From assembly GCA_905178155.1 (NCBI GenBank), contig CAJINV010000002.1:62001-126000 (forward strand): a stretch of 64,000 nucleotides of DNA. The letters run 5' to 3'. Both the position numbers and the translations under genes were made by a program. The DNA comes from Amoebophrya sp. A120. Lineage: Eukaryota; Sar; Dinophyceae; Syndiniales; Amoebophryaceae. Of this stretch, positions 31,735 to 42,393 are shown piece after piece. The stretch's first letter is position 1; each line of letters starts with the position of its first letter. The notes beneath the pieces were generated by a model that had not been told where the DNA came from, did no database searches, and was given only the letters and a program-made list of their open reading frames with translations.

Positions 31735-32060
31735 TACTATGCAGACGAAGTGGTCGTGGTCAAGAAAGAAGCCCGATTTCCAAAACGTGTCCCGCGGATC
31801 ATGGTTTTTTTTGCTTCGGGTTTTACAAGTACATATGTTCTGCTATCAATCTCCGCATGACAGAATTCCGCTCCGGACGAAGTATGCATGACAAAGTCCT
31901 CTTTTCCTGACCGTTTTTTCGAAGTTGCATAGACATCCCGGTAGATGAAGAGCAGCTCGAGGTGGAGGTGGCCGCAGCAGAGTTGGTGCTTTGTGCAAAC
32001 GCAAAATCAATCTTTCACCACAAGACCTGCGGCATCTTGCATACGCGGCTCAGTGAGTAG
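31735..32060 (+). CDS. Unknown plus-strand gene, last two exons
   Basis: Exon 31735-31803 follows AG and reads YYADEVVVVKKEARFPKRVP then RIM. Exon 31925-32060 follows ttttcgaag and reads CIDIPVDEEQLEVEVAAAEL, CANAKSIFHHKTCGIL and TRLSE, stop TAG. The join is in frame only if the donor lies 2 nt inside GTTTTT, so that boundary is uncertain. Acidic helix followed by Cys/His residues; function unknown. Confidence 0.45.
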
Positions 32061-32279
32061 TTCACGATGCAAGATGAACGCACTCTTTTCTGATGAAAAA
32101 TAGATTTTACTCTCCTACACCGGCGTTGACGATCGTGCGGACGTTGTGCTAGAAAAACTGTACGTCTACTTCACAGGGGGTGCAGTAGATTTGTCATGCA
32201 GTTTTCGACTCTCCCATTCGCTGGTACCATTACAACTCATGCAGAACGAATACGGAATGAAGTACGTTCGTCAACATAT
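32061..32279. other. Short plus frame next to introner B8
   Basis: The plus frame NEYGMKYVRQH abuts B8, but the reading frame beyond it is unclear. Confidence 0.3.
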
Positions 32280-32567
32280 TATCCTGAGCAAAAACATCCC
32301 CACCCCATGTTCAAGTTCTGGGAAGTTTGCAACACAGATCCAGAAGTTTTGGAAGTCTCGCATGACAAGTTTTCCTCTGTATTGCAGCGCCGGTCAGCTT
32401 CAGCATGGAGAGCCGCATCACAAATCCATCTCTTTATCTTGTTCCCAGCATTACAAATGCCAAAAATTGATGGAAAATGGTTCTCATGAAAATGCGCATC
32501 GCAAATGCTTCTGCAATTGCAAATCTGCATGACAAACCTGGGGTGGAGAAAGTTTTTACCCAGCATA
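32280..32567. mobile_element. Introner B8 (288 bp)
   Basis: Good family B ends (TATCCTGAGCAAAAACATCC and AGTTTTTACCCAGCATA). TSD unclear (CATAT/CAACG) and the host frame is not established, so it may lie in a UTR. Confidence 0.8.
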
Positions 32568-32628
32568 CAACGTGACATGACACAACGTCAACCTGTGACT
32601 TTATTGAGACGCACAGTTATTCTGTTTC

Positions 32629-32899
32629 CTAAGAATTGGTTCGCATTAGATTATCGATCAGGTTCGTGCCAGTGCTGGCGGCGTCGCCCATCGCGATTTC
32701 TCCCTCGATCACGTTCAGATATGCAAGGAAACGTTTGAGCTTTTCGACGTAAAACTGCGATGTTGATCCGGAAGAATTCATCCGTTTGGAGGACGAGTTG
32801 GTTCTCGTTGGAGGAAAAGCGTAGTCAAATAAACGTCGCAAGAACTACAAACTCTTCGTAGAAGCTGCAATAGTCTTCAGGATCAACAGGCACAGCCAT
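32629..32899 (-). CDS. Complete 58-aa protein, two exons
   Basis: Exon 32899-32849 (MAVPVDPEDYCSFYEEF, donor GTAGTT), a 94-nt intron ending CATCGCAG, and exon 32754-32629 (FYVEKLKRFLAYLNVIEGEI, then AMGDAASTGTNLIDNLM, stop TAG). The junction is phase 0. One amphipathic helix dominates. The C-terminal pattern slightly resembles the tail of MPN-domain subunits but the protein is far too short for that family, so it is left unassigned. No introner is inside. Confidence 0.6.
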
Positions 32900-33184
32900 G
32901 ATCGATGACTAGGGAGCGCAAAATTTTCGTGGGATATGTCGTCTAAGGGGGTGATGCCGTGGCGGGAGTGAAAACCTGTGTTTTTCTTTTTCATTTCAGT
33001 GTCGGTGGTAGAATAAACTTCTTTATGCCTGCTGATTATTCTGTAATGCGATTATTTCATGCTGTTGTCTATGCACAGATATGCAACACAAATTCAAATC
33101 AAATTGAATCTATCAGGACTCACATGCATCACAGCTCCTTGTTGCTCACAACAAATGAGTTGTATTACTGTACCATCATTCTGC
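32900..33184. other. No supported gene
   Basis: Upstream of the 58-aa gene, with a plus ORF of low quality. Nothing recognised. Confidence 0.35.
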
Positions 33185-33492
33185 ACATTGCCTGAGCCCA
33201 AGATGGTCTGCGACAGCTGGTCCGAAACCGCCTGGCCATTCACGGACGGAATGTATCGAAGTGAGAATAGCATCTCCCAACATCCCGTAGAATATGACAA
33301 AGAAAATTTTTGCATATGCAAACTGACGTTTGTACGAAGTGAATCCTGCAGACGAAATTTCTTTCGGATACGGGGAAGGAGGTGGCATTCGCATCTTGAT
33401 AAGAGCAGGGTGTTGCTCAGCTGGTCGTCCCTCGGGGGCGTGCCCCAATATCCAGACGAAGAGACTCGCGGACCGCTCCAGAGACGAGGCAC
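33185..33492 (-). CDS. Probable exon of an unknown protein
   Basis: From an ATG at 33492 a frame reads MPRLWSGPRVSSSGYWG, CHLLPRIRKKFRLQ, LRYIPSVNGQAVSDQL and GSGNVQNDG before a GTAATAC donor. A second frame over the same DNA (AYAKIFFVIFYGMLGD) is also open to a stop, so the frame is not certain. No family recognised. Confidence 0.4.
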
Positions 33493-33547
33493 AACATTTT
33501 TCCGTCATACAAATTCAAATTTAATGATTACTACAAGCGCCGGCTTA

Positions 33548-33695
33548 TCATCCGCTGGTGGGGGTCTGCGCGACAGCGTAAAAATTTGGGACGCGTGCTG
33601 CAGCGCACGAGGAGGGAGGGCGTAATGCTTGCATGTCATGCAAAACGCAGTAGTAGTCCCGTCGATGCACAGAAACACGCGTCTTTTGCGTGAGG
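33548..33695 (-). other. Open minus frame after the neighbouring stop
   Basis: Frames such as ARVPNFYAVAQTPTSG are open here but lie downstream of the TGA at 33696 of the gene at 33696-34625; probably 3' UTR. Confidence 0.3.
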
Positions 33696-34625
33696 TCATG
33701 GCAAGATTTTGGTCTGGAGAGATTCAAGCATCTTCCTCTCGATATACCCGTGCGCTGTACCTTCACCTTGGAGGCTCCGGGAGCGCTGAGCGCTTCCCAA
33801 ACGTGGTCCACTGTTTGTGTTTATTTTCAGCAATGAATTTTGAACTTCATCCTGTTGTAAACATAAGCGCTCATGCGACAAGACGAAAAATGGAGTTGCT
33901 GCATCCCAAAACCTCAAATATTTCCGTATAATTAGATCCAGGACCACAGTATCGAATGCAAATATGTCTGGGTCTGAAAGACTGCGCAATTTTGTCATGC
34001 CTCTTTTGGATCACGCAGATGCTCCCTCTGGAATGCCGCGCGCAAAAGCATGCTTTGTTCAGGTCTCTTGATTTGTTGCTGCTATCCTACCAGAAATATA
34101 AAGCTCGCTACTTGCGCAGCAACAAGTGGACAACTTTTGGCAATGCCAAAAGTTGTCCACTAGACAAACACACTATGATGTTTGCGCACGACTCCAGAAT
34201 CCGCATTTCAAGTTCGAATCCTTCCAGACCCACACATCTTTGCAGTGGATAGACAGTAGTACTTGGACTCCCAGCACTGCTGTTGTTCACCTGGCTCAGC
34301 AGTTCCGCGTGGTCGTCTGGCGAAATCGCCTTCCGTCCCCTCTTATCAAATGCAAAAATGTCTGGGTCTGGAAGATTGCACGGTTTGTCATGTACATTTT
34401 GCATGACCCGGGATGTCTGCGATGTATGCCCCAGCATCACAAATTATTTGCGCGTATCTAGATGCCTATCCCGCATGAAAAATGTCCTCTCCACGGAGCA
34501 AGAGCTGGACGCTTCTTGCTGCTCATGCAATACAGATTTTCTTAAATTCCAAAAATAGCATCACAAGTTCTAACCTTCCAGACCCAAACATTTTTGCAAT
34601 CTTCCATACCTCTTCAATGCCACAT
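33696..34625 (-). CDS. Unknown protein, last three exons
   Basis: Exons 34625-34609 (17 nt after CATTCAG), [A18, perfect TSD], 34343-34252 (RKAISPDDHAELLSQVNNSS), [A17], 33949-33696 (LIIRKYLRFWDAATPFFVLS, LCLQQDEVQNSLLKINT, GYIERKMLESLQTKIL, TGA). Both introner joins are in frame. Helical, with an Arg/Ser/Gly linker; function unknown. The 5' exons were not found upstream of 34626. Confidence 0.6.
33950..34251. mobile_element. Introner A17 (302 bp)
   Basis: TSD CACAG/GACAG. Contains an internal AACAAGTGGACAACTTTTGG palindrome near 34121-34160. Confidence 0.9.
34344..34608. mobile_element. Introner A18 (265 bp)
   Basis: Consensus left end; right end extended (GCAATCTTCCATA). Perfect TSD CCTCT. 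Confidence 0.92.
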
Positions 34626-34860
34626 CTGAATGTGAGTTTTGTCACTAAGTTTTGCTGCTACACATCGCCTCGGCATCACAATGGACACAGTGCGAGAGGT
34701 GAACTCAAAGCCAATAAATTGAAAGGACGTTGTTGTATTGATGATTCTTCTGTTGGATTGTCTGCCGAAACAGGCACTTTTTATAAATTTTGCTGGTGCT
34801 GATCATGGTACTTTTTATTTTCCTGTTGGTAAAAAGCAAGAAAAGTCGAAATGCCTAGGG

Positions 34861-35167
34861 CTAAAAACAATTTAAAAACAAGGAACGACTGACTATACAC
34901 TCGTCGTCAACTATGCTGTGCAAAAGTGTCGCATTCGTACGAATTGCACCGGGTTCTGCAGCAATGCTACAAGAACAACTTGTGCTTCCCAACCTATCTT
35001 CGAAATGCAAACCAACATGACAAGAAATGCTAATGTAGACTTGATTATGCTTTCCTGGTGCTGTACTGCAATTCATATACGAGCGCGATACTTTCCCAAT
35101 GCATATGCACCGTCAGTGACCGATTCGCCGTCAATTTTTCCAGTTCCTTCTGGATAATCTCCTCGCG
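34861..35167 (-). CDS. Unknown protein C-terminus
   Basis: Exon about 35167-35106 (EIIQKELEKLTANRSLTV), [E3], 34911-34861 (HDECIVSRSLFLNCF, TAG). The E3 removal is in frame. A family A element (A19) abuts on the upstream side and the frame beyond it (PHHKILQCDK) is unresolved. Function unknown. Confidence 0.4.
34912..35105. mobile_element. Introner E3 (194 bp)
   Basis: Ends TATGCTGTGCAAAAGTGTCG and GATACTTTCCCAATGCATA; TSD TCAAC/TGCAC. Confidence 0.82.
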
Positions 35168-35499
35168 TGGAGAGGAAAAATGTCTGGGTCTCGAAGAATG
35201 TTGCCATGCATAACTGTCGTGCGGGATGACAACCAAATAAGAATACATAGAAAATCTGCGATGCGGACAAGATAAAATTAGAGAAAATCATCACTGATTT
35301 TTTTACAAGAGCCGCATAATGCTTACGCCCGGTGCGTAACAAGAGTCTAGCAATTTTTCACGTTCATCATGCAACACAGATTTCATTTTTGTTCATGTAT
35401 GTAACACAGTTTTTGTTTGTACGATCATCATCATCCAGATTGAGCATGCCACTGAGTGTATCCTCGTCCCAGATCCAGATGAAATATTTCCAATGCATA
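35168..35499. mobile_element. Introner A19 (about 332 bp)
   Basis: Left terminus damaged (GAGGAAAAATGTCTGGGTCT), right end GAAATATTTCCAATGCATA. Left boundary approximate, TSD not readable. Confidence 0.6.
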
Positions 35500-35534
35500 A
35501 CTTGTCACACTGGAGAATCTTGTGATGCGGCTTA

Positions 35535-36854
35535 TCACGAGGAAAAAATCCTATCTCCCCGCACTTCATGTTCAAATGAAACACGTATCGTCAACGTCAC
35601 CATCGGATTCTTGTAAACGAATTCCTCTGTCATGCAAAGCATCGCCCGCGCCCCACAACACCAAACAGGTAACAACTGCCAGGCGGTGGGCGAAGAAAAA
35701 CTCACCTGGAAAGAACGCATCCGAATGGTCGGGAGTACAACTACTAGGGACGATGCGGATGCGGTCCTGCATTACTTATTGGATGTCAGACGTTGACGTG
35801 GACGTGGTAAGAAGTCTCGTGATCATGTTAGAACGACTAAGTACGTGCAGGTCGATGGGATTGTTTCCGACATGATATAGCTCTTCTTCCGCGGACTTCG
35901 CCTTCGTGTAAGCGGCCTTCGCCAGTTCGGTGTCGAGCGATTCCACCTCGAGTTTGGCTTGGAGGTATTTGGCTTCTAACTCGGCCAGTTTGTCGTGTTT
36001 TTGCGTCCTGAGTAAAAACGTCCCCACCCCATAGTCAAGTTGGGAAATCTGCAAGACAAGAAATCAGCCGTTCTTGTGCATGACAAGTCTGGGCTCGGAA
36101 TGTAGTCGCGTTTAGCTAGTGCAGCAGCATCACAAATTTAGTACCTCATGCTGATTGTAGCATCACAAATTTCAAAGAGCACTGGAAAATGCGTCTCACT
36201 CTCATGGGGATTTACCATGCACATTACTTTACCATGCAGAGGTGCATTACAACTCTGGGGTGGGGACTTTTACCATGCAGATTTGCATGACAAGAACTCT
36301 GGGGTGGGGAAGTTTTTGATCAGGGTATTCTGCCGTTGCCGATTATCATGCTCAGTCACGACCAGGGACTTGTGCGCCGCGAGCTCCGCTTGCAACTTGA
36401 GTTTCTGTTGCTCCTTCTCTTGCAAGTCCTGCTCTTTCGCGTTCCGCACCTATCCTGAGCAAAACCGTTCCCATCCCATAGTCAAGACGGGAAATCTGCT
36501 AGACAAATCAGCCAGCTTCGATTGTTGCGCATGACAAGTTTAGCTTCGTAATGTAAAAATCCTGTTTGGCTTGTTCAGCAGCATAACAGATCTGGTCCAT
36601 TATTCTGATTAGAGCATTACAAATTCCAAAACACGACGTAGAAAATTTTGCTTGTCATGGAGCTGCTCCGCATGAGAAACATTTTGAGCGTGCAGATTTA
36701 CATGACGACTATGGGGTTAGGACGGTTTTACATGGGATATCAACAGCTTCAAGTTGTTCCGATGCTCATCGGCGGCGAAGTTGGACATATCCCGTTCTTC
36801 GAGACTCCGCGTGAAGGCATCGAGGGCGACGTCAGTTTCTGCGCGGTAAGGCAT
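35535..36854 (-). CDS. Complete coiled-coil protein, about 200 aa, five exons
   Basis: Exons 36854-36740 (MPYRAETDVALDAFTRSLEE), [B10], 36450-36328 (AKEQDLQEKEQQKLKLQAEL), [B9], 36003-35845 (KLAELEAKYLQAKLEVESL, TELAKAAYTKAKSAEEEL), GT-AG intron of 78 nt, 35766-35706 (DRIRIVPSSCTPDHSDAFFP) ending at a classic GTGAGT, a 79-nt intron, and 35626-35535 (EEFVYKNPMVTLTIRVSFEH, EVRGDRIFSS, TGA). All junctions agree in phase. A central coiled coil precedes a beta-rich tail; no family is named. Confidence 0.72.
36004..36327. mobile_element. Introner B9 (324 bp)
   Basis: Starts CGTCCTGAGTAAAAACGTCC; right end duplicated internally (CTGGGGTGGGGA at about 36256 and 36298). TSD TTTTG/TTCTG. Confidence 0.85.
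36451..36739. mobile_element. Introner B10 (289 bp)
   Basis: Ends TATCCTGAGCAAAACCGTTC and GACGGTTTTACATGGGATA; TSD GCACC/TCAAC. Confidence 0.87.
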
Positions 36855-37400
36855 CTTTACGTGTTTGCTCTACGAAGGATTAGTATGAAAAATTCAAAAC
36901 TACTACTTTTTACACCACCTATTGCTCTCGAAGTACTTTCTACTACTGCTGCTAGTCTATTGTTCCTGCTTCCTCTAGTCGTAAAGAAGATGGGCCTCCA
37001 TACGTTTATCAACTTCTCTGGCTATTGCTTCTGTGTTTGGACTTGCTGTTTGCTGAAACGCGCAAGAATGGTAGTGCATCTACTGGCTTTGACACGAGAG
37101 TTTGAATTTCTCTCAGAAAAATCGGCGTCAAGAACTCTCGTCTCTGTTTTCGCTCTAGTCGCCCAAGAGCACGAACAACGTTTACAAGCTGGAAAAAGCT
37201 GCATCACGATAGGCGTAGTCCCGGTCTAGCGATATCGATGAGTTTATTTTGTGTGGTTCATCTTCTAGCTGCAAGGACTACACATTAACACGACAAATAA
37301 CGCCACGAATAAACGGGTCCGATACCAAGCATGGCTGCTTCTTCACTCACAATTTTGGGCACGGTGGATGAAAACCGCTTTCTGATCTATGATGCAATTT
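36855..37400. other. No firmly supported gene
   Basis: A plus frame at 36870-37229 has a hydrophobic stretch (ASLLFLLPLVVKK, SGYCFCVWTCCLLK) and could be a small membrane protein, but it runs out of B10 and has no start of its own. Confidence 0.35.
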
Positions 37401-37406
37401 TTGCAA

Positions 37407-37850
37407 GAAGAAGCTTCGGGCAGAAAAATTCGCTCTGGTGCACGCCCGGAAACCGATTTTTAGGTCGGGAGCAGAAGTTTGTCATGCTTCTGCCCGAAGA
37501 CCTCCCTCCCGCCCAAAAAACCGGTTTCGGAGCAGACCCAAAAACCGTTTTTCTGACCGGGTAGAGAAATCTGTNNNNNNNNNNNNNNNNNNNNNNNNNN
37601 NNNNNNNNNNNNNNNNNNNNNNNNNNNNNNNNNNNNNNNNNNNNNNNNNNNNNNNNNNNNNNNNNNNNNNNNNNCATGCTTCTGCCCGAAGACCTCCCTC
37701 CGGCCCAAAAAACCGGTTTCCGAGCAGACCCAAAAACGGTTTTTCTGACCGGGTAGAGAAATCTGTGATGCAATTTTTGCAACGCGAAACAGCGGCCAGA
37801 AAAACGGTTTTTGTGAGATTGGGCGGAGAAGTTTGTCATGCTTCTGCCCG
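37407..37850. repeat. Duplicated inverted-repeat unit flanking a gap
   Basis: A unit of about 92 bp (CATGCTTCTGCCCGAAGACC ... GACCGGGTAGAGAAATCTGT) occurs at 37484-37574 and 37675-37766, on either side of the gap. A related inverted copy with GGGCAGAA/TTCTGCCC and GTTTGTCATGC lies on each side (37413, 37830). Possibly an eighth introner family arranged in tandem. Confidence 0.7.
37575..37674. other. Assembly gap (100 N)
   Basis: Exactly 100 N, the usual placeholder for unknown length, inside the duplicated unit. Confidence 0.99.
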
Positions 37851-37901
37851 AGCAACCTCCTCCTGGCTGAAAACCTGCTCCTTGCTCCCAAGCTTCAAAT
37901 G

Positions 37902-38234
37902 CTACACGAATTCGACGCCAACACTTTGTTCCGAGTTTTGGTTCTGCATGGTAGACAGAGGAACGCAGGTTTCCGACGCTACACACGGACTGCCTCTACG
38001 CTAAATTCTATCGTCAGTCGTGCTTTAAACGGAAACGGCCGAAAGGCTTCAGCAACCCAACCGAACGTCCTGACACAAAATGAACCGAAGACAAACCGAG
38101 GTACCACCGTGCCACATTTCCATCTACTTGAAGTTCAACATCGTGAGACAGTTTGGCAGCGGCCATATCCTCATCATGTCAGCCAAGCAACAGAACGCAA
38201 CAACGAAATCTCTCTGGCTTTGCTCGACGAGTAG
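37902..38234 (+). CDS. Hypothetical protein (about 110 aa)
   Basis: Uninterrupted plus frame from ATG 37902: MLHEFDANTLFRVLVLHGRQ, ALNGNGRKASATQPNVL, VPHFHLLEVQHRETVW, NNEISLALLDE, TAG. No introner. A second ATG frame (38080-38313, CHISIYLKFNIVRQFGSG, with one hydrophobic segment) overlaps it, so only one can be right. Confidence 0.4.
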   Translation, partial: LHEFDANTLFRVLVLHGRQRNAGFRRYTRTASTLNSIVSRALNGNGRKASATQPNVLTQNEPKTNRGTTVPHFHLLEVQHRETVWQRPYPHHVSQATERNNEISLALLDE

Positions 38235-38467
38235 CGTATGCATATTCTGCTACTTGTTACTAGCGCCACCTGTGACGATCCGCACCGAAAACAGATCGAG
38301 GCTCCAAATGTGAACCTACTACATCAACTTCCAATATTCAGAATTAAAAACGAGAGTCGACGGTCTTCCTGCTTGTTTGGCGCACTGATTCAGATTTTGT
38401 CTTCAAGGAGCTGCTGCCTTCATTTTCATAGATTTTCAGCATTAAGTGGTTGCTGGGGCTCACCTAG

Positions 38468-38730
38468 CAATAACTCTGAGAATAGAAGAAGAGTATTACG
38501 ATCTAAACCTCGATATTCCGCCTTCAAGATGGTTTATTCGAATAACGGTTCTCTGCAGCTGGTGTTGCGTGTCCACAACGTTCGAGTTCTCTTTACTCCG
38601 TCCTGGCATATTTGGTAGAAAGGCAAAGTGGCTGTGGTATAGCTGTTTGGTTCTTGACGAGTCGGCAGCACTAAGTGTCCGGCTCAGTTGTTGTACTTAT
38701 CACTCCGTATTTATCGTTACGAAAATGTAG
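38468..38730 (+). CDS. Last exon of an unknown plus-strand gene
   Basis: After the AG in ctcacctag the frame reads ITLRIEEEYYDLNLDIPPSR, WFIRITVLCSWCC, RPGIFGRKAKWLWYSCLVLD and ends HSVFIVTKM, TAG. It has two hydrophobic segments and may be membrane-associated. It may continue one of the frames at 37902-38313, but phase could not be matched. Confidence 0.42.
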
Positions 38731-38772
38731 TCCTAGCCTCCGTCGTGCGGCCGGCTATTTCATTTTTCTCTA

Positions 38773-38863
38773 TCAAAGGAGGCGAGATTGACCGTCCTTG
38801 TACTTCTCCCTGTAGTTTTTAGATTCGAAGATGATCCAATCGAGAAAAAGCAGCTTGCTGCTT
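38773..38863 (-). CDS. Last exon of an unknown minus-strand gene
   Basis: Following a polypyrimidine tract and AG (ttaccccctcag) the frame reads SSKLLFLDWIIFESKNYREK and YKDGQSRLL, TGA. Convincing composition, but upstream exons between 38864 and 39300 were not found. Confidence 0.4.
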
Positions 38864-39310
38864 CTGAGGGGGTAACACCGCGGCGAGACATGCGGTTGGG
38901 GTAGGTCATTTGTTTCTCGGTGTTCCTCTTCGTCTGCAAGGGGTGGATGTGCGTTTTGCTGCGATGGGCTGTGATGGGGTGGTCGTCAGAGGTTGTGGTG
39001 CTGAAGCACACGGCTCGCTCGCGACGTAGTTGCTCCGTTTTTCCGGTTCTGAATGACTACGTAGACCAAAGAAGAATTCATTTTTCTGATCGTGAAATTC
39101 CTGGCTGCATTACTGTTTCGCAGCGCCACCAGCGCGCTTCGGGTACACTTTGTCCGTATCGGGAGGAACAAAAATCCCGGCTCCCCGTACTCGAAATACA
39201 GTTGCATGACATCACTTGCACAGCTGCGTACTTAATGCTCTATCGCTTGTGAAGTATCCAGCATGACAGATCGGGTGTACTTATGATATATTTCCGGCAA
39301 CGGGAGGGGA

Positions 39311-41848
39311 TCACTCGTCTCTTGGATATATCACCTGGTTCTTCAGCTTGTAGAACTTGTAGTGCGGGTGTTCATGGTCCACGTTTAAAATTTTTTCGTA
39401 ATCTTCTTGCGTCTTCGGGTACTTCTTCAGGTCCTTGTCCGGTATGTTGTCCTCTTTCCTGCGGAGAAAGTTCTTGATGCCCACGATGTTGTCCTCGTAG
39501 CCGTCGTATCAAATGCAAATACGTCTGCGTCCAGAACCCGGTTTGAAAGATTGCGAGATTTATTCTACTCATGTTTGTCTGAGAAGAGACAGAGAGCGAA
39601 GTCTGTCATGCTGGTTGCACTACAGCCACAGCGCAATCTATCCGTCACCCAAAGACGTGACTTGTCAAGTGGCAATTTATGCTAGAAGCCGTAATCACGC
39701 AGCAACGCCTTGTCAACATAGGTGGGTTCTTTGTAGCGCATCATCCACGCTCTAGCATGATCACAGTTTTGTTCCAGACCCAGACAGATTTGCAACTCGT
39801 ACGTTCTTGCGGGGGTCGAACAAATCGTCCAGCTGCTGCTTGTTCCAAGCCGTGTTCGCGCTCACTTAAGTATCCTGACTAAAAACCTTCTCACCCCATA
39901 TTCAAGAGGACGCGGAATTCACTACGCAAACTCTCAGAGGCGGTGGTTGGAATTCACGTATCATGACGAAAGTTGTTCCAATAGGTAGCAGCTTGGCTAG
40001 TGCAGCGCATGGACTTATGCAGCTGATTACAGCATGACAACTCTTCAAATCCGTGCGTCACAGAAGTAGATTTGCGTGACACTAAAGATGGGGTGGGTAG
40101 TACGTTTTTACACAGCATATTCATTTTTCCCAGCCCTCGTTCCTATGGTTTTGAAGATAATCGCATCGTTCTCTGTCGTCCTGTCCTCCTCGGCTTTTTC
40201 TCGAGTGTACCTGTGCAGCAAGGCCCAGAGAGAAACCGCTTTGTCGTTTTTGGTGTAGAAGTTTCCCGGCGTACGACCGACGACAGCGCCACCTGCTCGC
40301 ACCGGAGGATTCGCCTTGGCTTGATGCGGAACGGCCGGGACATATCCTGTCCAAAAACGTCCCAACCCCATAGCCAACTTGGGAAATCTGCGACACAAAT
40401 CAACACACGGTAGCTGTTGCGCATGACAAGTTTGCCTTCACAATTTACTCCCCTTTGGCTAGTGCAGCAGCATCACATCAAATCTAATTTGTGATTATTG
40501 ATTTTTTGAGCATCACAAATTTCCAAACAGCACTACAAAATGCGTCTCGTGGGGCTCCGAATGAGAGACTTTTCAACAGCATGCAGATTTGCATGACAGC
40601 TGTGGGGTCGGGGCGTTTTTACACAAGATAGGGCAGGTGGAGCGGCTTTTTGAGCGGCTGCTTTTGGAACAGCGGCTGCGTTTGGAACAACGGCTTCCTC
40701 TGGGGCGGCTTTATTCCCTTTCGAAGCGACAGGTCCGGTCGATTGAGGCTTCGGCACAGCAACTCCAGTGCCTTTTGTTCCTTTCTTCCCGCCGTTGTCC
40801 TCGCCTTTATCATTATTTCCACTTCCGGGTCCTTTTCCCTTGGTATGGTTCTGTTCCGCGGCTTGATGCGGTGCTGCTTTTGTGTGGATGCCCGTGGCTG
40901 ATTCGCCTTTGCTCACATTTCCGCCGCCCTTTTGCGCTCCCCCGTTGTTCAAGCCGTACTTGGCATTATTTTGCGACACCACTCCTACAGCGGGATCACG
41001 ATTTTTCCCACCTTTGCTCACAGGAGGCCCGCTGCCTTTCAATCCGTCCTTGTAGCTAACCAAGCCGCCCTTGATGTGCTGCGGCGCCGCTGGTGGTGGT
41101 ACTGCAGGCTTCCCATCTTCTTTGGTACCACTCCCGCCGGCATTCAATCCGTTCGTGTCACCTAGTACCGAGCTGCCCTTGTGTAGTTGGGGTGCTGCGA
41201 GCACAACTGGATGGTTTTGAGGAGTTCCATCTTTGGTCCCACCGACTTGTTGGACTAACCCCTTCTTGTAGTTCACCAAATCGCCCTTGTGAAGATGTTG
41301 CGGTGCCGCTAGAAGTGGCACTTCTGCATGATTTTCGTGTTTGCTCCAACTCGCGGCGTTGTTTTTGTGTCCGCCATAATTGCCTTTTTCCGTTCCGCCG
41401 AGCACAACTGCATGATGTCCACCTTTACTCAACTGGAAAAATTCGCCGTTTTTGTTCCCGCCATTGTTACTTTTGCCGTGTGGCGGCTCGTCCGCTCCCT
41501 GTGGTAGTACTGCATTCCTCGTGAAACCGCCTACAACCAGAGTTGGGTCGCCATGTTGATGTGGGTCGCCATGTTGATGTGGGTCGCCATGTTGATGTTG
41601 CAGTACTGTGCCGCTCCGAAACATCCCTCCGAAGGGAAGCCCAACTTGAGGCACTTGTAGTTGCAGTTCCCAAGGAGGACGAGAAGCGCCGCCGGACTGC
41701 GATTTGTTCGTTGCTGTACCGAGCTGAAGAAGAGCTGCGGATGGCGGCGGACCACCCCTAGACTTCTGCACCGGAGGGCCAGACGTGGAAGCAGTTGGGC
41801 GGGGAACAAGAACATCGTCATCCAGTGGGGATCGCTTGTCAATCGTGC
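39311..41848 (-). CDS. Gly/Asn/Lys-rich repeat protein with conserved C-terminal part
   Basis: Exons 41848-40631 (after CTATCAG), [B12], 40342-40120, [B11], 39870-39802, [A20], 39506-39311 (TGA). The N-terminal 400 residues are low complexity (Gly, Asn, Lys, Pro, Ala) with degenerate AAPQLHKG-like repeats and a triple HQHGDP repeat. The C-terminal part is more ordinary: GNFYTKNDKAVSLWALLHRY, TENDAIIFKTIGTRAGKNE, WNKQQLDDLFDPRKNGYED, GIKNFLRRKEDNIPDKDLKK, HPHYKFYKLKNQVIYPRDE. All three introner joins are in frame. No family recognised; it may be secreted or a structural repeat protein. The first exon is missing. Confidence 0.65.
39507..39801. mobile_element. Introner A20 (295 bp)
   Basis: Ends TATCAAATGCAAATACGTCT and AGATTTGCAACTCGTA; TSD CGTCG/CGTTC. 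Joins FDPRKNG to YEDNIVG. Confidence 0.87.
39871..40119. mobile_element. Introner B11 (249 bp)
   Basis: Ends TATCCTGACTAAAAACCTTC and GTTTTTACACAGCATA; TSD TTAAG/TTCAT. Joins RAGKNE to VSANTAWN. Confidence 0.85.
40343..40630. mobile_element. Introner B12 (288 bp)
   Basis: Ends TATCCTGTCCAAAAACGTCC and GTTTTTACACAAGATA; TSD GGACA/GGGCA. Joins KAAPPAP to AVPHQAKAN. Confidence 0.88.
41539..41597. repeat. Coding 18-bp tandem repeat
   Basis: Three copies of GGGTCGCCATGTTGATGT, encoding HQHGDP on the minus strand. Confidence 0.92.
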
Positions 41849-42393
41849 CTGATAGTAGAAGACGCTAGAATAAAAGCAACAACTTCACGCTTCGTCAATG
41901 CTGTGCAAAGAAAAATATATAAAACAAGACCATGACCATGCTGTGATCCATCATGTTCATGACAATCAAACCTCACCTCCAAAACCGCAAAACAAAAAAT
42001 TTCACCCGGTAAAAAAATCAAAAGAAATACGTTTGTTCGACGAAGATGATTGCGCGTGGCTGCCGGTGCTGTTGTAGAATGCCATGGGGGGCTGCTTTGC
42101 TGGAGGCGGCAGATTATTTGCTGGTTCTGCGATTCCACGGTCCAATATCGCAGGAAAACAAAAAGCTGTTTTGGTGTGAGCTGCCAGGTTTATTGTTCAT
42201 GTAGCTGCACGACCGCGGGTTCGCTCCAGCACATCGCGAAGCAAATAATTTGCAGAGCTGCGAACTTAGAAATTATCATCACAAAGAAATGAGAGAAACA
42301 GGGGGCAAAAACAAACGCCTCTCAGCTTTCAATTTCATGCGTACAAGGTATAGCGAGCTCCTTCCTGTTGCATCCTGAGCATCAATGCAGCTC
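41849..42393. other. No supported gene
   Basis: Includes the missing 5' exon region of the repeat protein and the 3' flank of the gene at 42394. No introner ends or clear coding frames were seen. Confidence 0.4.
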
